Part shown: one piece after another, positions 28,084 through 37,974 of the stretch
How the letters are laid out: every line of letters begins with the position of its first letter
How positions within the stretch are numbered: position 1 is the first letter of the stretch
Assembly (NCBI GenBank): GCA_016183985.1
Contig: JACPDN010000013.1
Coordinates: forward strand, 148,308-212,307
Length of the DNA stretch: 64,000 nucleotides
Origin: Pseudomonadota bacterium
Lineage (GTDB): Bacteria > Pseudomonadota > Alphaproteobacteria > Dongiales > Dongiaceae
Direction: 5' to 3'
Translations under genes and position numbers: made by a program
Notes under the pieces: generated by a model
Database searches by the model: none
What the model was told of the DNA's origin: nothing
What the model saw: the letters and a program-made list of their open reading frames with translations, nothing else

Positions 28084-29445
28084 ATGACTCGTAAGCTGTT
28101 TGGAACCGATGGAGTGCGTGGCCTGGCAAATGCCGAGCCGATCACCGCCATGACCGCCTTGCGCCTGGCACTGGCGGCTGGGGCGCATTTCACGCGCGGC
28201 AAGCACCGGCATCGGGTCATCATCGGCAAGGATACCCGCCTTTCCGGCTACATGCTGGAAACGGCGCTCACTTCCGGGTTCCTCTCAATGGGCATGGACG
28301 TGATGCTGCTGGGCCCGTTGCCGACCCCGGCCGTGGCGATGCTGACGCGTTCGATGCGTGCCGATCTCGGCGTCATGATCTCCGCCTCGCACAACCCTTA
28401 CGAAGATAACGGCATCAAACTGTTCGGGCCGGATGGATTCAAACTCTCCGACGATATCGAGGCAGAAATTGAAGGGCGCGTTCTCGGCACCGGCTTCGAG
28501 CCGGCCCTGGGCCTGGCGCCGTCGGCGCAGCTCGGACGCGCCAAGCGCATCGACGACGCGCAAGGGCGCTATATCGAATTCGTGAAATCGAGCTTTCCCA
28601 AAGGCCTTAGTTTGGAGGGGCTGCGTGTCGTAGTCGATTGTGCCAATGGTGCGGCCTATAAGGTGGCGCCAACGGTCTTGTGGGAACTTGGCGCCGATGT
28701 GGTGGCGATTGCCAACGAACCCGATGGCACCAACATCAATGCCGGTTGTGGCGCCGTGCATACGGAACGCCTATGCGAGCAGGTGAAGGCTGCCGGCGCT
28801 CATGTTGGCATCGCGCTCGATGGCGACGCGGACCGCGTCATTGTGGTCGACGAAACCGGTACGGTCATCGATGGCGACCAATTGATGGCGTTGATTGCGG
28901 AAAGCTGGCACGGCGCCGGGCGGCTTGCCGGCGGCGGCATTGCTGCCACGGTCATGTCCAATCTGGGGTTGGAGCGGCATCTGGTGCGGCTTGGCCTCAA
29001 ACTGCATCGGACGGCCGTTGGTGACCGCTATGTCGTCGAGGCCATGCGCCGCCTCAATATCAATATCGGCGGTGAGCAATCCGGCCATATCATCCTCAGC
29101 GATTTTGCAACGACCGGCGATGGGCTCATTGCGGCGCTTCAGGTCTTAGCGGTGCTGATCCGTGCCGATCGGCCAGCGAGCGAGGCGGGCAAGGCTTTCA
29201 CGCCGCTACCGCAGCTTCTGAAGAATGTCCGCTATCAGCCCGGGCAAACACCGCCGCTGGAACAGGTCAAGGTGAAGGATGCGATTGCCGCAGGTGAAGC
29301 GGCGCTCAATGGCAATGGCCGACTGCTGATCCGAAAATCCGGCACTGAGCCGCTGATCCGCGTGATGGCGGAAGGCGAGGATAGGGCGCTCATCGCCCGG
29401 GTCGTCGATGACATCGTCGGCGCCGTTGAAGCTGCGGCACGTTAG
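28084..29445 (+). CDS. glmM: Phosphoglucosamine mutase
   Basis: Converts glucosamine 6-phosphate to glucosamine 1-phosphate for UDP-GlcNAc synthesis. 453 residues. The N-terminus [13 protein letters not shown] is typical; the phosphorylated Ser102 is in [15 protein letters not shown]; the Mg site is DGDADR near 242-247; the sugar-phosphate loop GGEQSGHI is near 330; and the C-terminal phosphate loop is [12 protein letters not shown] near 418. It lies 72 bp after folP. Confidence 0.97.
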   Translation: MTRKLFGTDGVRGLANAEPITAMTALRLALAAGAHFTRGKHRHRVIIGKDTRLSGYMLETALTSGFLSMGMDVMLLGPLPTPAVAMLTRSMRADLGVMISASHNPYEDNGIKLFGPDGFKLSDDIEAEIEGRVLGTGFEPALGLAPSAQLGRAKRIDDAQGRYIEFVKSSFPKGLSLEGLRVVVDCANGAAYKVAPTVLWELGADVVAIANEPDGTNINAGCGAVHTERLCEQVKAAGAHVGIALDGDADRVIVVDETGTVIDGDQLMALIAESWHGAGRLAGGGIAATVMSNLGLERHLVRLGLKLHRTAVGDRYVVEAMRRLNINIGGEQSGHIILSDFATTGDGLIAALQVLAVLIRADRPASEAGKAFTPLPQLLKNVRYQPGQTPPLEQVKVKDAIAAGEAALNGNGRLLIRKSGTEPLIRVMAEGEDRALIARVVDDIVGAVEAAAR

Positions 29446-29476
29446 ATACCCAGGTTTCAAAGCATAAGGAAGAAGC

Positions 29477-29866
29477 ATGTCCAATCGTCTGCTCCACACC
29501 ATGATCCGTGTCATGGATCTCGACAAGTCGATCGACTTCTACACGCGTCATCTCGGCATGAAGCTGCTGCGCCGCAAGGATTATCCATCGGGTGAGTTCA
29601 CCCTGGCGTTCGTCGGTTATGGCGATGAAGATGATAACAGCGTGATTGAACTGACCCATAATTGGGGCCGCAAGGAGCCCTATGAGATTGGTACGGCTTT
29701 CGGCCATCTCGCCGTCGGCGTCGAGGATATCTATGGCACGTGCGACAAACTGGCCAAGGAAGGCGTCAAGATTCCGCGTCCGGCCGGGCCGATGGCCCAT
29801 GGCGGCTCGGTCATCGCCTTCGTCGAAGACCCGGACGGCTACAAGATCGAGCTGGTTCAGAAGTAA
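29477..29866 (+). CDS. gloA: Lactoylglutathione lyase (glyoxalase I)
   Basis: Metalloenzyme that converts the methylglyoxal-glutathione adduct to S-lactoylglutathione. 129 residues, standard for the bacterial type. Metal ligands sit in LLHTMIRVMDLD (His7), VIELTHNWG (Glu near 57), FGHLAVGVED (His near 75) and FVEDPDGYKIELVQ (Glu near 123). It lies 31 bp after glmM and ends in a good terminator, so it may be the last gene of the folP-glmM message. A glutathione reductase gene elsewhere in the window supports glutathione use. Confidence 0.95.
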   Translation: MSNRLLHTMIRVMDLDKSIDFYTRHLGMKLLRRKDYPSGEFTLAFVGYGDEDDNSVIELTHNWGRKEPYEIGTAFGHLAVGVEDIYGTCDKLAKEGVKIPRPAGPMAHGGSVIAFVEDPDGYKIELVQK

Positions 29867-29890
29867 GTCTCCGTAAGATACAATTTGCGA

Positions 29891-29922
29891 AGAAAAGCGG
29901 CAATTCGGCCGCTTTTCTTTTG
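29891..29922 (+). terminator. Rho-independent terminator after gloA
   Basis: Arms 29891-29901 and 29908-29918 pair over 11 bp with a 6-base loop; the right arm runs into a TTTTCTTTTG tract. It is 24 bases after the gloA stop. Confidence 0.88.
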
Positions 29923-30021
29923 CCCTGGGCGCTCTGGAATTTGATCTATGTCATCTGTCGGCCGCATATCCGCGGCTAGCTTCTTGGGCCATTCGACCAG
30001 GAAAGCGCGGATACGAGGCTC

Positions 30022-31620
30022 ATGAAGATTTCAACACGGTTGCTTCTGCACGGGCTGGCGAACATCGTCGTGGCTACCGGCCTCATGGCTGTGGTGGTGC
30101 TCTATGTCGTCTACCAAGGCAGCATGCGGCAGTTGGCCGAAGTGAATGTGGCCGCGCGCCACCATCTCGAAAATGTATTAAGCGATGCCGCCCTTCACAC
30201 GGACGGAGATCTCGGCAAGCTGGCAAGCGAGATCGGCGGCGACATAACGGTCTGGCGCGACGGCAAGCTGGTTGCCACAAGTGTCACAGAAGCGTCCGTG
30301 CGGGGCGATCTCGAGGCCTTGCTCGGCGCCGCCGAGACGGCCGTACAATTGGCTCGTAACACGGTCTACGAAGTGCCGCCGGCTCTGGCCCTGCCGCTAT
30401 CGGACATTCATCTCACATCCGTCTTCAAAAAGGATGCGGATATCGTCGCTCTATCCCGGAACTCCGGCGTGTTTCTGGGAACCTTCATCGACCTGCTCGT
30501 TGCGTTCTCCATTCTGGGAATCGGCGGTGCGGTCTTGTCCGGCCTCGGGTTGTTCTGGTCGGTGCGGCACTCGTTGCGACCGTTGTTGCTGCTATCGGAT
30601 AGTATGACCGCCCTGGCTCAGGATCGGCTGCAGGTCGAGGTGCCAGCGCGCGAGCGGCATGATGAAGTCGGGCTGATGGCGCGCGCCGTGCAAGTCTTCA
30701 AGGAAATGGCGCTCAAGCGTCATGAACTGCAAGCCGAACAGAACCAATTGCGCGAGCAGGCCAGCAGCGAACGGCGCAATGCCATGCTGACCCTTGCTGG
30801 TCGCCTGGAAGGCGAGGTGCAGCAGGCCGTCGGCGGGCTGCGAGCCGCTGCCGGACAGCTTGGCGAAACTGCGGCGACACTGGATCGTTCAGCGCGTGTG
30901 GCGGCGAACCAGGCCAAGGATGCGACCGATGCGGTCGTGGAGGCCGAAGCTGGCGCCCAGCAGGTAGCGGCCTCGGCCGACGAGCTTGCCAATGCGATCA
31001 CGGCGATTACGGAGAATGTCGAAGGTGCGCGCGACCGCGTACAGAAGACAGTGAAGGTGGCCGACCACACCAACAATGCCGTCTCGCAATTGCATGTGGC
31101 AGCCCAGCAGATCGGCGAGATCGTGACCTTGATCAGCGAGATCGCCGCCAGCACCAATCTGCTGGCCCTCAACGCGACGATCGAGGCGGCGCGTGCCGGT
31201 GAGGCCGGCAAGGGTTTCTCGGTTGTTGCGTCGGAAGTGAAAAGCCTCGCCAACCAAACGGCGCGAGCGACCGAGGATATCACCAGCCAGATCGGCGACA
31301 TTCGCCGCTCGGCGGAGGAATCGGCGCAGGCGATCGGCGCCATTCAGTCGAGCATGCACGAAACGAGTGCCGCCACCAGCAGCATTACCGAGGCCGTCGA
31401 ACGCCAGGAAACTTCGACGCAGAACATGGCCGGCAGTATCCGGCATATGGTCGACGGCACCAAGCGGGTCAGCGGCAGCATTACCGATGTCCGCGCCATC
31501 GTCGGCGAGACCAGTGGCGTCGCCCGACAGATGCTTGATATGGCCGCGGATATGGAAAAGAAGGTCCAGGCGCTGGATGGCGCAATGCGGCAGGTTCTGC
31601 AGGAACTGCGCGCTGGTTGA
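30022..31620 (+). CDS. Methyl-accepting chemotaxis protein
   Basis: Transmembrane chemoreceptor of 532 residues. Membrane segments are near 13-33 and 156-184, bracketing a periplasmic sensor of about 120 residues with a single-Cache-like strand pattern ([16 protein letters not shown]). A HAMP domain follows (about 185-240). The signalling domain (about 265-520) has the conserved tip [20 protein letters not shown]. There is no C-terminal pentapeptide for methyltransferase docking. No che genes lie nearby, so it signals to an array encoded elsewhere. Ligand unknown. Confidence 0.93.
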   Translation: MKISTRLLLHGLANIVVATGLMAVVVLYVVYQGSMRQLAEVNVAARHHLENVLSDAALHTDGDLGKLASEIGGDITVWRDGKLVATSVTEASVRGDLEALLGAAETAVQLARNTVYEVPPALALPLSDIHLTSVFKKDADIVALSRNSGVFLGTFIDLLVAFSILGIGGAVLSGLGLFWSVRHSLRPLLLLSDSMTALAQDRLQVEVPARERHDEVGLMARAVQVFKEMALKRHELQAEQNQLREQASSERRNAMLTLAGRLEGEVQQAVGGLRAAAGQLGETAATLDRSARVAANQAKDATDAVVEAEAGAQQVAASADELANAITAITENVEGARDRVQKTVKVADHTNNAVSQLHVAAQQIGEIVTLISEIAASTNLLALNATIEAARAGEAGKGFSVVASEVKSLANQTARATEDITSQIGDIRRSAEESAQAIGAIQSSMHETSAATSSITEAVERQETSTQNMAGSIRHMVDGTKRVSGSITDVRAIVGETSGVARQMLDMAADMEKKVQALDGAMRQVLQELRAG

Positions 31621-31638
31621 GGCCCCGCATCGTCGAGT

Positions 31639-31691
31639 CAAAGTGGTATGCCAGAATAACGCAAAGTGGTACTTTATATAGAACCACTTTG
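31639..31691. promoter_or_regulatory. Three copies of a 9-base motif upstream of the GNAT-EamA-GNAT operon
   Basis: CAAAGTGGTA occurs at 31639-31648 and 31662-31671 (23 bp apart, about two helical turns), and its inverse ACCACTTTG at 31683-31691. The last two form an interrupted palindrome around the AT-rich ACTTTATATAGA. The layout resembles an operator array over a promoter, 52 bp before the acetyltransferase start. A terminator role for the chemoreceptor gene is less likely because no T-run follows. Confidence 0.5.
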
Positions 31692-31742
31692 ATGAACAAA
31701 TCGCGACGTTTCATTCCAGGTTGATTGTCAGGAATTCGTCGC

Positions 31743-32402
31743 ATGGATCTCTCTCAGTGGAAGGGCGTCCCACGCCCCGAACGCGTTGCTCTTGAAGGCC
31801 GTTACGCCCTACTGGAGCCCTTGGACCCGGTACGCCATGGCGTCGATCTGTTCGCCTCGGCGCAGGCACCGGGAGCCGAGGATCGCTTCCGCTATCTCTT
31901 CGAAGATGTTCCGGCCGGCAAGGCGGCGTTTGACGCTTGGATCGACAAGGCGTCGACGAGTGCCGATCCCTTCTTCTATGCCGTGATCGACAAGCGAACC
32001 GGACGGGCCGAGGGGCGGCAGTCCTTGATGCGGATCGACACCGTGCACGGCGTCATCGAGATTGGGAACATTCTCTGGGGGCCGGCAATCGCCCGCAGCC
32101 GGGTCGCGACCGAAGCGCTCTACCTTTTTGCCCGTCACGCCTTCGATCTCGGTTATCGCCGCTTCGAATGGAAGTGCAACAATCTCAATGCGCCATCAAA
32201 GCGCGCCGCTGAGCGTTTCGGCTTCAGTTTCGAAGGCATCTTCCGTCAGCACATGATCGTCAAAGGCAAGAATCGCGATACGGCCTGGTTCGCAATGACA
32301 GATCAGGATTGGCCGCGATTGCAGGCTGGCTATGAGGCCTGGCTTCGCCCCGAGAATTTCGACGGAAATGGACAGCAGCGCAGCAAGTTGAACTTTAGAT
32401 GA
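31743..32402 (+). CDS. GNAT N-acetyltransferase, RimJ/RimL type
   Basis: A 219-residue acetyltransferase. The acetyl-CoA loop region is replaced by the RimL-like RSRVATEALYLFARHAF (near 118-134), followed by RFEWKCNNLNAPSKRAAERF and FSFEGIFRQHMIVKGKNRDT, which match the GNAT family that acts on protein N-termini or small amines. AGGA lies 8 bases before the ATG at 31743; an in-frame TTG at 31725 is less likely. Its last four bases overlap the start of the EamA transporter, so the two are coupled. Substrate unknown. Confidence 0.88.
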   Translation: MDLSQWKGVPRPERVALEGRYALLEPLDPVRHGVDLFASAQAPGAEDRFRYLFEDVPAGKAAFDAWIDKASTSADPFFYAVIDKRTGRAEGRQSLMRIDTVHGVIEIGNILWGPAIARSRVATEALYLFARHAFDLGYRRFEWKCNNLNAPSKRAAERFGFSFEGIFRQHMIVKGKNRDTAWFAMTDQDWPRLQAGYEAWLRPENFDGNGQQRSKLNFR

Positions 32403-33319
32403 CGGCGAGCGCCGCTACCTCGTCATCAGCCGAGCGTCAGGCCCGGCTGATGCTGGCCTTGGTCACAATCATCTGGGGACTGAACTGGCCGTCAGCGAAA
32501 TTCGGCCTGCAGGATTTTTCGCCCTGGACGTTTCGGACGATTTGCTTTGGATCTGGTGCCGCGATCCTGATGGCGGTGGCCCGCTATCGTGGGATCAGTC
32601 TGCACATCAATGGCAGCACGGCGCGCTGGCATCTTGTCGTTGCCGGGCTGCTTAGTATCGGCGGCTTTGGTGTTCTGGCGGCCTTTGCCCAGCTGGCGAC
32701 GACGACCAGTCGGACCGCCATCTGTGCCTATACCATGCCGATCTGGGCGACGTTGTTCGCACGCGTTTTTCTTGGGGAAAGATTGGATGGTCGCCGAGGT
32801 ACGGCACTTCTGATCGGAGCAGCGGGCCTGCTGGTTCTGTTCTGGCCGTTGTTCGAGGATGGCCTGCCGATCGGGGCTATCTACGCGCTGGGCTCGGCTG
32901 TCAGCTGGGCTGCGGGCACGGTTTATCTGAAATGGGCCCGCGTGCCGGCGCACCCGATCGCAGTTACTTCGTGGCAGCTCGTCGTCGGGACCATATCGGT
33001 TGCGCTCGGGTTTTGCCTGTCGGGCTTTGCGGTAGGTGACGTCCGCCATTGGTCGTCGCTGGCGGGCCTCACCTACAGCACGCTTGCAGGCACGGCGCTC
33101 GCCTATCTGTTTTGGTTCCAGAGCGTGGCGCGGCTGCCGGCCAGCACCGCGGGGTTGGGGACGTTGCTGGTGCCGGTGATCGGTGTGCTTGCCGCTATGG
33201 TCCTGCTCGGCGACCGGCCCACGCTCACCGACGCCATCGGTTTCATCATGATTTCCATCGCGGCACTTTGCGCCTTAGGCGCCACGCCGGCCGCGAAATC
33301 GACTCCTGTTTCTGCATAG
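32399..33319 (+). CDS. DMT superfamily (EamA) transporter
   Basis: Inner-membrane exporter of 306 residues with ten hydrophobic segments in two EamA repeats (about 15-145 and 160-295). Typical segments are ALVTIIWGLNWPSAKFGL near 17 and RTAICAYTMPIWATLFARVF near 104. Family members export amino acids or metabolites. It overlaps the upstream acetyltransferase by four bases (ATGA) and is followed by a second GNAT gene after 12 bp, suggesting modification and export of one compound; that link is inferred. Confidence 0.9.
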   Translation: MTASAATSSSAERQARLMLALVTIIWGLNWPSAKFGLQDFSPWTFRTICFGSGAAILMAVARYRGISLHINGSTARWHLVVAGLLSIGGFGVLAAFAQLATTTSRTAICAYTMPIWATLFARVFLGERLDGRRGTALLIGAAGLLVLFWPLFEDGLPIGAIYALGSAVSWAAGTVYLKWARVPAHPIAVTSWQLVVGTISVALGFCLSGFAVGDVRHWSSLAGLTYSTLAGTALAYLFWFQSVARLPASTAGLGTLLVPVIGVLAAMVLLGDRPTLTDAIGFIMISIAALCALGATPAAKSTPVSA

Positions 33320-33331
33320 AGGAAACCCAAC

Positions 33332-33787
33332 ATGACTGTTGCCACCGACATGGTCATTCGCCCACTTCGCCGTGAGGATCATGAGGTCTGGATGCCGCTC
33401 TGGAAGGGCTATCAGGCCTTCTACAAGGTCGATATCGCACCGGAAGTGTCAGCCGTGACCTTCGATCGGCTGCTGGATCCTGCTGAGCCGATGGCCGGTG
33501 CCTTGGCCTGGCAGGGGGAACGTGCCGTCGGCATGGTGCATCACATCAATCACCGCTCCTGCTGGACGGTCGGTGACTACTGCTATCTGCAGGATCTTTT
33601 CACGGCCCCCGATATTCGCGGCGCCGGGATCGGCCGAAAGCTCATCGAATACGTTTACGATATTGCCAAGAAGCAGGGCTGTGCCCGCGTCTATTGGCTG
33701 ACGCATGAAAGCAATGATGTGGCGATGAAGCTCTATGATCGGATCGCAGACAAGCCCGGCTTCGTCCAGTATCGCCGCATTCTCTGA
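33332..33787 (+). CDS. GNAT family N-acetyltransferase
   Basis: A 151-residue acetyltransferase with a clear acetyl-CoA loop in LFTAPDIRGAGIGRKLIEYV (near 89-108) and a C-terminal WLTHESNDVAMKLYDRIADK helix, as in diamine or small-molecule acetyltransferases. Third gene of the operon, 12 bp after the EamA transporter, with GAGGAAA before the start. It converges on gltA; a shared hairpin lies between them. Substrate unknown. Confidence 0.9.
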   Translation: MTVATDMVIRPLRREDHEVWMPLWKGYQAFYKVDIAPEVSAVTFDRLLDPAEPMAGALAWQGERAVGMVHHINHRSCWTVGDYCYLQDLFTAPDIRGAGIGRKLIEYVYDIAKKQGCARVYWLTHESNDVAMKLYDRIADKPGFVQYRRIL

Positions 33788-33800
33788 CACAATCTCTGAC

Positions 33801-33837
33801 GGCAAAAGAAAAGGGCGGCACCCTGTGGTGCCGCCCT
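33801..33837 (-). terminator. Terminator between the GNAT gene and gltA
   Basis: Arms 33812-33822 and 33827-33837 form a perfect 11 bp stem with loop CTGT. Reading leftward the stem is followed by TTTCTTTTG, so it terminates gltA well. Rightward the tail is only CTGCTGTCTT, so it is weaker for the GNAT operon. Confidence 0.85.
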
Positions 33838-33856
33838 CTGCTGTCTTGCGCCACGC

Positions 33857-35275
33857 TTACTTGCGCTTGTTCATCGGCGTATACGGCCGCTCGCCATAGC
33901 CGGTATAGAGCTGGCGTGGGCGGCCGATGCGCTGGGTTGGATCCTCGATCATTTCCTTCCACTGGGCGACCCAGCCGACGGTGCGGGCGACGGCGAAGAG
34001 CACCGTGAACATCGAGGTCGGGAAACCGATCGCCTGCAGGATGATGCCCGAATAGAAATCGACGTTCGGGTAGAGCTTGTGCGAGATGAAGTAATCGTCA
34101 TTGAGGGCGATCTTCTCGAGCTCCATCGCGAGCTGCAGAAGCGGATCGTTCCGCTTGCCAAGGGCATCCAGCACCTCGTGGCAGGACTTGCGCATCACCG
34201 AGGCGCGCGGATCGTAGTTCTTATAGACGCGGTGACCGAAGCCCATCAGGCGCGTATTGTCCTGCTTCGACTTCACCTTGCCGATATAGTCCTTGATATT
34301 CGCGGTAGAGCCGATCTCGGCCAGCATCTTCAGGACCGCTTCATTGGCGCCGCCATGGGCCGGACCCCAGAGGCAGGCGATGCCGGCGGCGATGCAGGCG
34401 AACGGGTTGGCGCCGGACGAGCCGGCCATGCGCACGGTCGAGGTCGAGGCGTTCTGCTCGTGATCGGCATGGAGAATGAATATCTTGTCCATGGCCTTGG
34501 CGACCACCGGATCGATCTTATATTCCTCGGCCGGGACCGCGAAGGTCATGCGCAGGAAATTCTCGGCATAGGACAGCTCGTTCTTCGGGTAAACGAAGGG
34601 CTGGCCGATCGAGTACTTATAGGCCATGGCGGCGATCGTAGGCACCTTGGCAATCAGGCGGTGCGAGGCGATCGTGCGCTGACGCGGATCGTGGATATCG
34701 GTGCTGTCGTGATAGAAAGCAGAGAGGGCGCCCACCACGCTCACCATCACCGCCATCGGATGCGCGTCACGGCGGAAGCCCTGATAGAAGCGCGCGATCT
34801 GTTCGTGCAGCATGGTGTGATAGGTGATGTTCTTCTCGAACTCCACCTTCTGCTTGGCATTGGGCAGTTCGCCTTCAAGGAGGAGGTAGCAGACTTCCAT
34901 GAAGTCGCTGTTCTCAGCGAGATCCTCGATCTTGTAGCCGCGATGGGTAAGGACGCCGACATCGCCGTCGATATAGGTGATCGACGACTGGGTGGATCCG
35001 GTCGAGCCGTAGCCGGGATCGTAGGTGAAGAGGCCCTGTTCGCCATAAAGCTTGCGGATATCGACGACGTCCGGACCGACCGTGCCTTTGAGGATCGGCA
35101 GTTCGAAATTCTTCCCATTGCGGCTGTCTTTTACTGCGACAGCTGCATAGGCCTTAGGGGCTGCTGGCTTGATCCCGCTGTCGACCGTCTTTGATCGTGC
35201 GGCTGGCTTTGTCGCCTTCACGACCTTCTTGGCTTTCGCCGCAACGGTTTTCTTGGAGCTCGATTTGCCAGCCAT
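33857..35275 (-). CDS. gltA: Citrate synthase with a basic N-terminal extension
   Basis: TCA-cycle enzyme condensing acetyl-CoA and oxaloacetate. 472 residues, about 40 more than most relatives. The catalytic domain starts near residue 44 ([20 protein letters not shown]) and has the active-site segments [22 protein letters not shown] and [14 protein letters not shown]. Residues 1-41 are an added tail with eleven Lys and many Ala ([17 protein letters not shown] at its start), resembling histone-H1-like tails. The tail keeps frame and composition to the ATG, which has GGGAA before it. The catalytic residues are all present, so the enzyme should be active as type II hexameric GltA. Confidence 0.96.
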   Translation of the reverse strand: MAGKSSSKKTVAAKAKKVVKATKPAARSKTVDSGIKPAAPKAYAAVAVKDSRNGKNFELPILKGTVGPDVVDIRKLYGEQGLFTYDPGYGSTGSTQSSITYIDGDVGVLTHRGYKIEDLAENSDFMEVCYLLLEGELPNAKQKVEFEKNITYHTMLHEQIARFYQGFRRDAHPMAVMVSVVGALSAFYHDSTDIHDPRQRTIASHRLIAKVPTIAAMAYKYSIGQPFVYPKNELSYAENFLRMTFAVPAEEYKIDPVVAKAMDKIFILHADHEQNASTSTVRMAGSSGANPFACIAAGIACLWGPAHGGANEAVLKMLAEIGSTANIKDYIGKVKSKQDNTRLMGFGHRVYKNYDPRASVMRKSCHEVLDALGKRNDPLLQLAMELEKIALNDDYFISHKLYPNVDFYSGIILQAIGFPTSMFTVLFAVARTVGWVAQWKEMIEDPTQRIGRPRQLYTGYGERPYTPMNKRK

Positions 35276-35522
35276 ATTCGTTCCCTTCGTCCTATGCAGG
35301 GGCGGGCCGACGCGGAACGCGCCGACGTAGTGCCGCAGGTGTTGCTGCAGATGCTAATGCGGACAAGGTTAACGGATGGTGACGCATCTGTCATCTGGTG
35401 TAAAACTGCTCAGTCTGCTTTTTCGAACGGGTGGTTTCCCCTTGATCCGAATGGAAAAAGCCGCACACTCCGAGGCAGGGCATGGGCTTTTCAGGCGCCC
35501 TGAAAGCGGCCAAACTGACTCC
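35276..35522. other. Divergent region between gltA and an ABC exporter
   Basis: This 247 bp region should carry the gltA promoter (leftward) and that of the ABC operon (rightward). The open frame leading into the ABC ATPase from 35376 lacks family-like sequence. I could not place -35/-10 boxes reliably. Confidence 0.35.
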
Positions 35523-36479
35523 ATGCTGCATGTTGAAAACCTGATCTTCGATTATCCCGGCCACCGCGCGCTCAACGACGTGTCCCTCTTTCTTGAACGG
35601 GGGACGATCACGGCGCTGGTGGGGCCGAACGGGGCTGGCAAGTCAACGTTGATGCGGCTCTGCGCAGCACTCGATCAACCCTTCGCCGGTAAAGTGTATT
35701 TTGATGGACTCGACGTGCATGCCGATCCGCGGGCCGCACATCGCCGCATGGGATTCCTGCCGGATTTTTTCGGTCTTTACGACGATCTGACGGTTCTGCA
35801 GGGGCTTACCTATCGCGCAGCCGCCCAGGGTGTTCCGCGGCCACAGCGGCGTTCCGTCGCAGAACGGGCTGCGGAGCGATTGGAGATCGCCGACCGGCTC
35901 GGCCAGAAGGCCGGGACGCTGTCGCGGGGGCTTCGGCAGCGCCTTGCGATCGCGCAGGCGGTCCTGCATGAGCCGACTTTTCTGATGCTCGATGAGCCGG
36001 CGTCGGGGCTCGATCCCTCAGCCCGCATCGGACTTTCGACCGTCCTGCGCAATCTGGCACGGGATGGAATGACCATTCTGGTGTCTTCACATATCCTTGC
36101 CGAGCTTGAGGATTATTCGACCCATATCCTGATGCTCCGTCAGGGTGAAGTGGTCGATCACGCGCCGCTGACGGTGATGGGCAACGTGACGGAGCGGCGG
36201 GTGGAGATCAGGCTCGATTTCGCGCGGCCGGTGGCCGAGCTGCGCAAGCGCCTGCTGGCGGTCGGCGGCATCGAAGTGCTGAGCTGCGGTATCGACGATG
36301 CGATCGTCATGTCGGATCCCGATCCGGCGGCCCGGGCCGATATGCTGGCGGCGGTGATTGCGGCCGGGCTGCCATTGGCTTCCTTCGCGCCCGAGCGGCG
36401 CAGCCTGCAGGACATCTATCTGGCGCGCATGAAAGCGGCAGCGGAAAGGCCACCATTGCGCTTGGTTGGGCCGACATGA
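35523..36479 (+). CDS. ABC transporter ATP-binding protein, ABC-2 type
   Basis: Cytoplasmic ATPase of an exporter, 318 residues. Walker A GPNGAGKST is near 37-45, the signature segment LSRGLRQRLAIAQAV near 134-148 (LSRGL in place of LSGGQ), Walker B FLMLDEPASGLDP near 155-167 and the switch His in LVSSHILAELEDY. The C-terminal about 80 residues are an added domain as in CcmA/NodI-type ATPases. The start MLHVENLIFDYPGHRAL fits the family; in-frame codons upstream do not. It overlaps the permease gene by four bases. Substrate unknown. Confidence 0.9.
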   Translation: MLHVENLIFDYPGHRALNDVSLFLERGTITALVGPNGAGKSTLMRLCAALDQPFAGKVYFDGLDVHADPRAAHRRMGFLPDFFGLYDDLTVLQGLTYRAAAQGVPRPQRRSVAERAAERLEIADRLGQKAGTLSRGLRQRLAIAQAVLHEPTFLMLDEPASGLDPSARIGLSTVLRNLARDGMTILVSSHILAELEDYSTHILMLRQGEVVDHAPLTVMGNVTERRVEIRLDFARPVAELRKRLLAVGGIEVLSCGIDDAIVMSDPDPAARADMLAAVIAAGLPLASFAPERRSLQDIYLARMKAAAERPPLRLVGPT

Positions 36480-37873
36480 GCCTCGACCTCAATCCCGAAT
36501 TTCAGCGGAATCTGTGGCTGCATCTCGGCTGGCAGCGCCTGGTGGCCGCAGCCACGGTTGGCTTGACCATCGCCTATGCCATTCTGCTGGTCAGCGATTT
36601 TGACAAGCTTTCTTATGCAGCGAACCTGATCCTCGTGATGGTGCTCGGCATGTGGGGCCCCCGGCGTGCGGCGGACTCGCTGGCGGAGGAAGTCGCTGGC
36701 GGCACTTGGGAAGCGCAACGCATGTCCGGGCTCTCGGCCTGGTCGATGGCATGGGGCAAGCTGATCGGTGGATGCAGTTTTGTCTGGTATTGCGGCTTGC
36801 TGGCGCTGGCCGTCTATATCTTCGCGGGGTTTGAGCGCGGCTTTCCGCCGGGCCGAGCCGGCAATTTCTGGCTCGGCATCTATTTGGTTCTGATTGGTGC
36901 GTGTCTTGCCCATGTGGTGGCGCTTGGCGTGGCGCTCATCCGTCTGCGCAAGACGGTGCAGTATCGCCGCCTGACGATTACGCTGGCGCAGACATGCGGT
37001 TTCGTCGTCTTTTTCGTCATCAGCGGGATCGGGACGGCTCCCGTGTTCAATCAGCCAGATTTCGTGCCAGGAACAGCCTATGTCTATGACAGCGCCTATT
37101 CCTGGCCGATGGTTCGGGCCGTTCTCGGGTCGGTTTTCGTACTTTGGGCAGTCGCAGCGGTCTATCGGCTGATGCGGACTGAACTGCAATACCGCGCCTG
37201 GCCATGGTTCTGGACCAGCTTCGTGATTTTCTGCGGGGCCCTGGCAGCAGGCATCGCGCCATGGCCCGGCAGCGGACCGGCTGGTGCCACACTGCCGGTA
37301 TTTGTCGTGATGATGGCGCTGACCTATCTCTCCGCCCTGGCGGATCGCCGCGACCCGATCCGGTATCGCTCCGGTCTCTTGGCGCTACGACAGGGCGATT
37401 ACAGCCGGGCACTGGCGGAAATTCCCTGGTGGCTGATTGCGATGGCCGGCACGGCCTTGGCAGCATCTTTTGCGATCTATGTTCTCGTAAGCCTCGGCAG
37501 CGATGATTGGCCAAGCAGTTTGTCGGAACTTTTTTTGCGCCTGCGGCTCATCTCTCTCGACCATCTGGCCGAGACCCTGGTGCTCGTCCTGCTGTTCATG
37601 ACGCGCGACTTGGCCATCCTGCTATGGCTGAGTTTTGGGCCGTGGCGTGGCCAGTCCGACATTACGTGGCTGGTCTATCTGGCACTCGTCTACTGGCCAA
37701 TCAGCATCATCATGTATTTTGCAGGCTATGGCGCCTATATCACCCTGGTATTGCCAGTGGCTGGGGACGACATCGTCATCAGCTTCGCACCGATCCTCAT
37801 CCAGCTGGTGATCCTCGGGGTCATGTTGCGTCGCCGTTGGTATCAGGCGACGCGTGGTGGCGCTGCAGCATAG
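36476..37873 (+). CDS. ABC-2-type permease
   Basis: Polytopic membrane protein of 465 residues with about ten to twelve hydrophobic segments, partner of the upstream ATPase (ATGA overlap). The N-terminus MSLDLNPEFQRNLWLHLGW is cytoplasmic. The segment GGTWEAQRMSGLSAWSMAWG resembles the coupling region of ABC-2 permeases. Many Trp and Tyr residues flank the membrane segments. I recognise the transporter class but not the substrate; no processing enzymes are nearby. Confidence 0.82.
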   Translation: MSLDLNPEFQRNLWLHLGWQRLVAAATVGLTIAYAILLVSDFDKLSYAANLILVMVLGMWGPRRAADSLAEEVAGGTWEAQRMSGLSAWSMAWGKLIGGCSFVWYCGLLALAVYIFAGFERGFPPGRAGNFWLGIYLVLIGACLAHVVALGVALIRLRKTVQYRRLTITLAQTCGFVVFFVISGIGTAPVFNQPDFVPGTAYVYDSAYSWPMVRAVLGSVFVLWAVAAVYRLMRTELQYRAWPWFWTSFVIFCGALAAGIAPWPGSGPAGATLPVFVVMMALTYLSALADRRDPIRYRSGLLALRQGDYSRALAEIPWWLIAMAGTALAASFAIYVLVSLGSDDWPSSLSELFLRLRLISLDHLAETLVLVLLFMTRDLAILLWLSFGPWRGQSDITWLVYLALVYWPISIIMYFAGYGAYITLVLPVAGDDIVISFAPILIQLVILGVMLRRRWYQATRGGAAA

Positions 37874-37925
37874 CAAGGATCGGTCCCATAAAGGGCCATA
37901 GACTCTGTAGCTTTCACCCTGTCAT

Positions 37926-37952
37926 ACTAACGTCAAATAAGAAGTCGTTAGT
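37926..37952. promoter_or_regulatory. Inverted repeat upstream of the PotBCDA-type operon
   Basis: ACTAACG (37926-37932) and CGTTAGT (37946-37952) form 7 bp arms around a 13-base AT-rich spacer, 22 bp before the GTG start of the first permease. The arrangement suits an operator or a leader hairpin; with no T-run it is not a good terminator. Confidence 0.4.
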
Positions 37953-37974
37953 GTAGACGGGGTGAGGCTCAATC

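Noticed and set aside
34079..35194. A 371-codon plus-strand open frame over gltA
   Set aside because: gltA on the minus strand has all catalytic motifs; the plus frame is Asp/His/Arg-rich with no motif.
35376..35522. A 49-residue N-terminal extension of the ABC-2 ATPase
   Set aside because: The sequence before MLHVENLIF has no family resemblance and lies in the likely promoter region.
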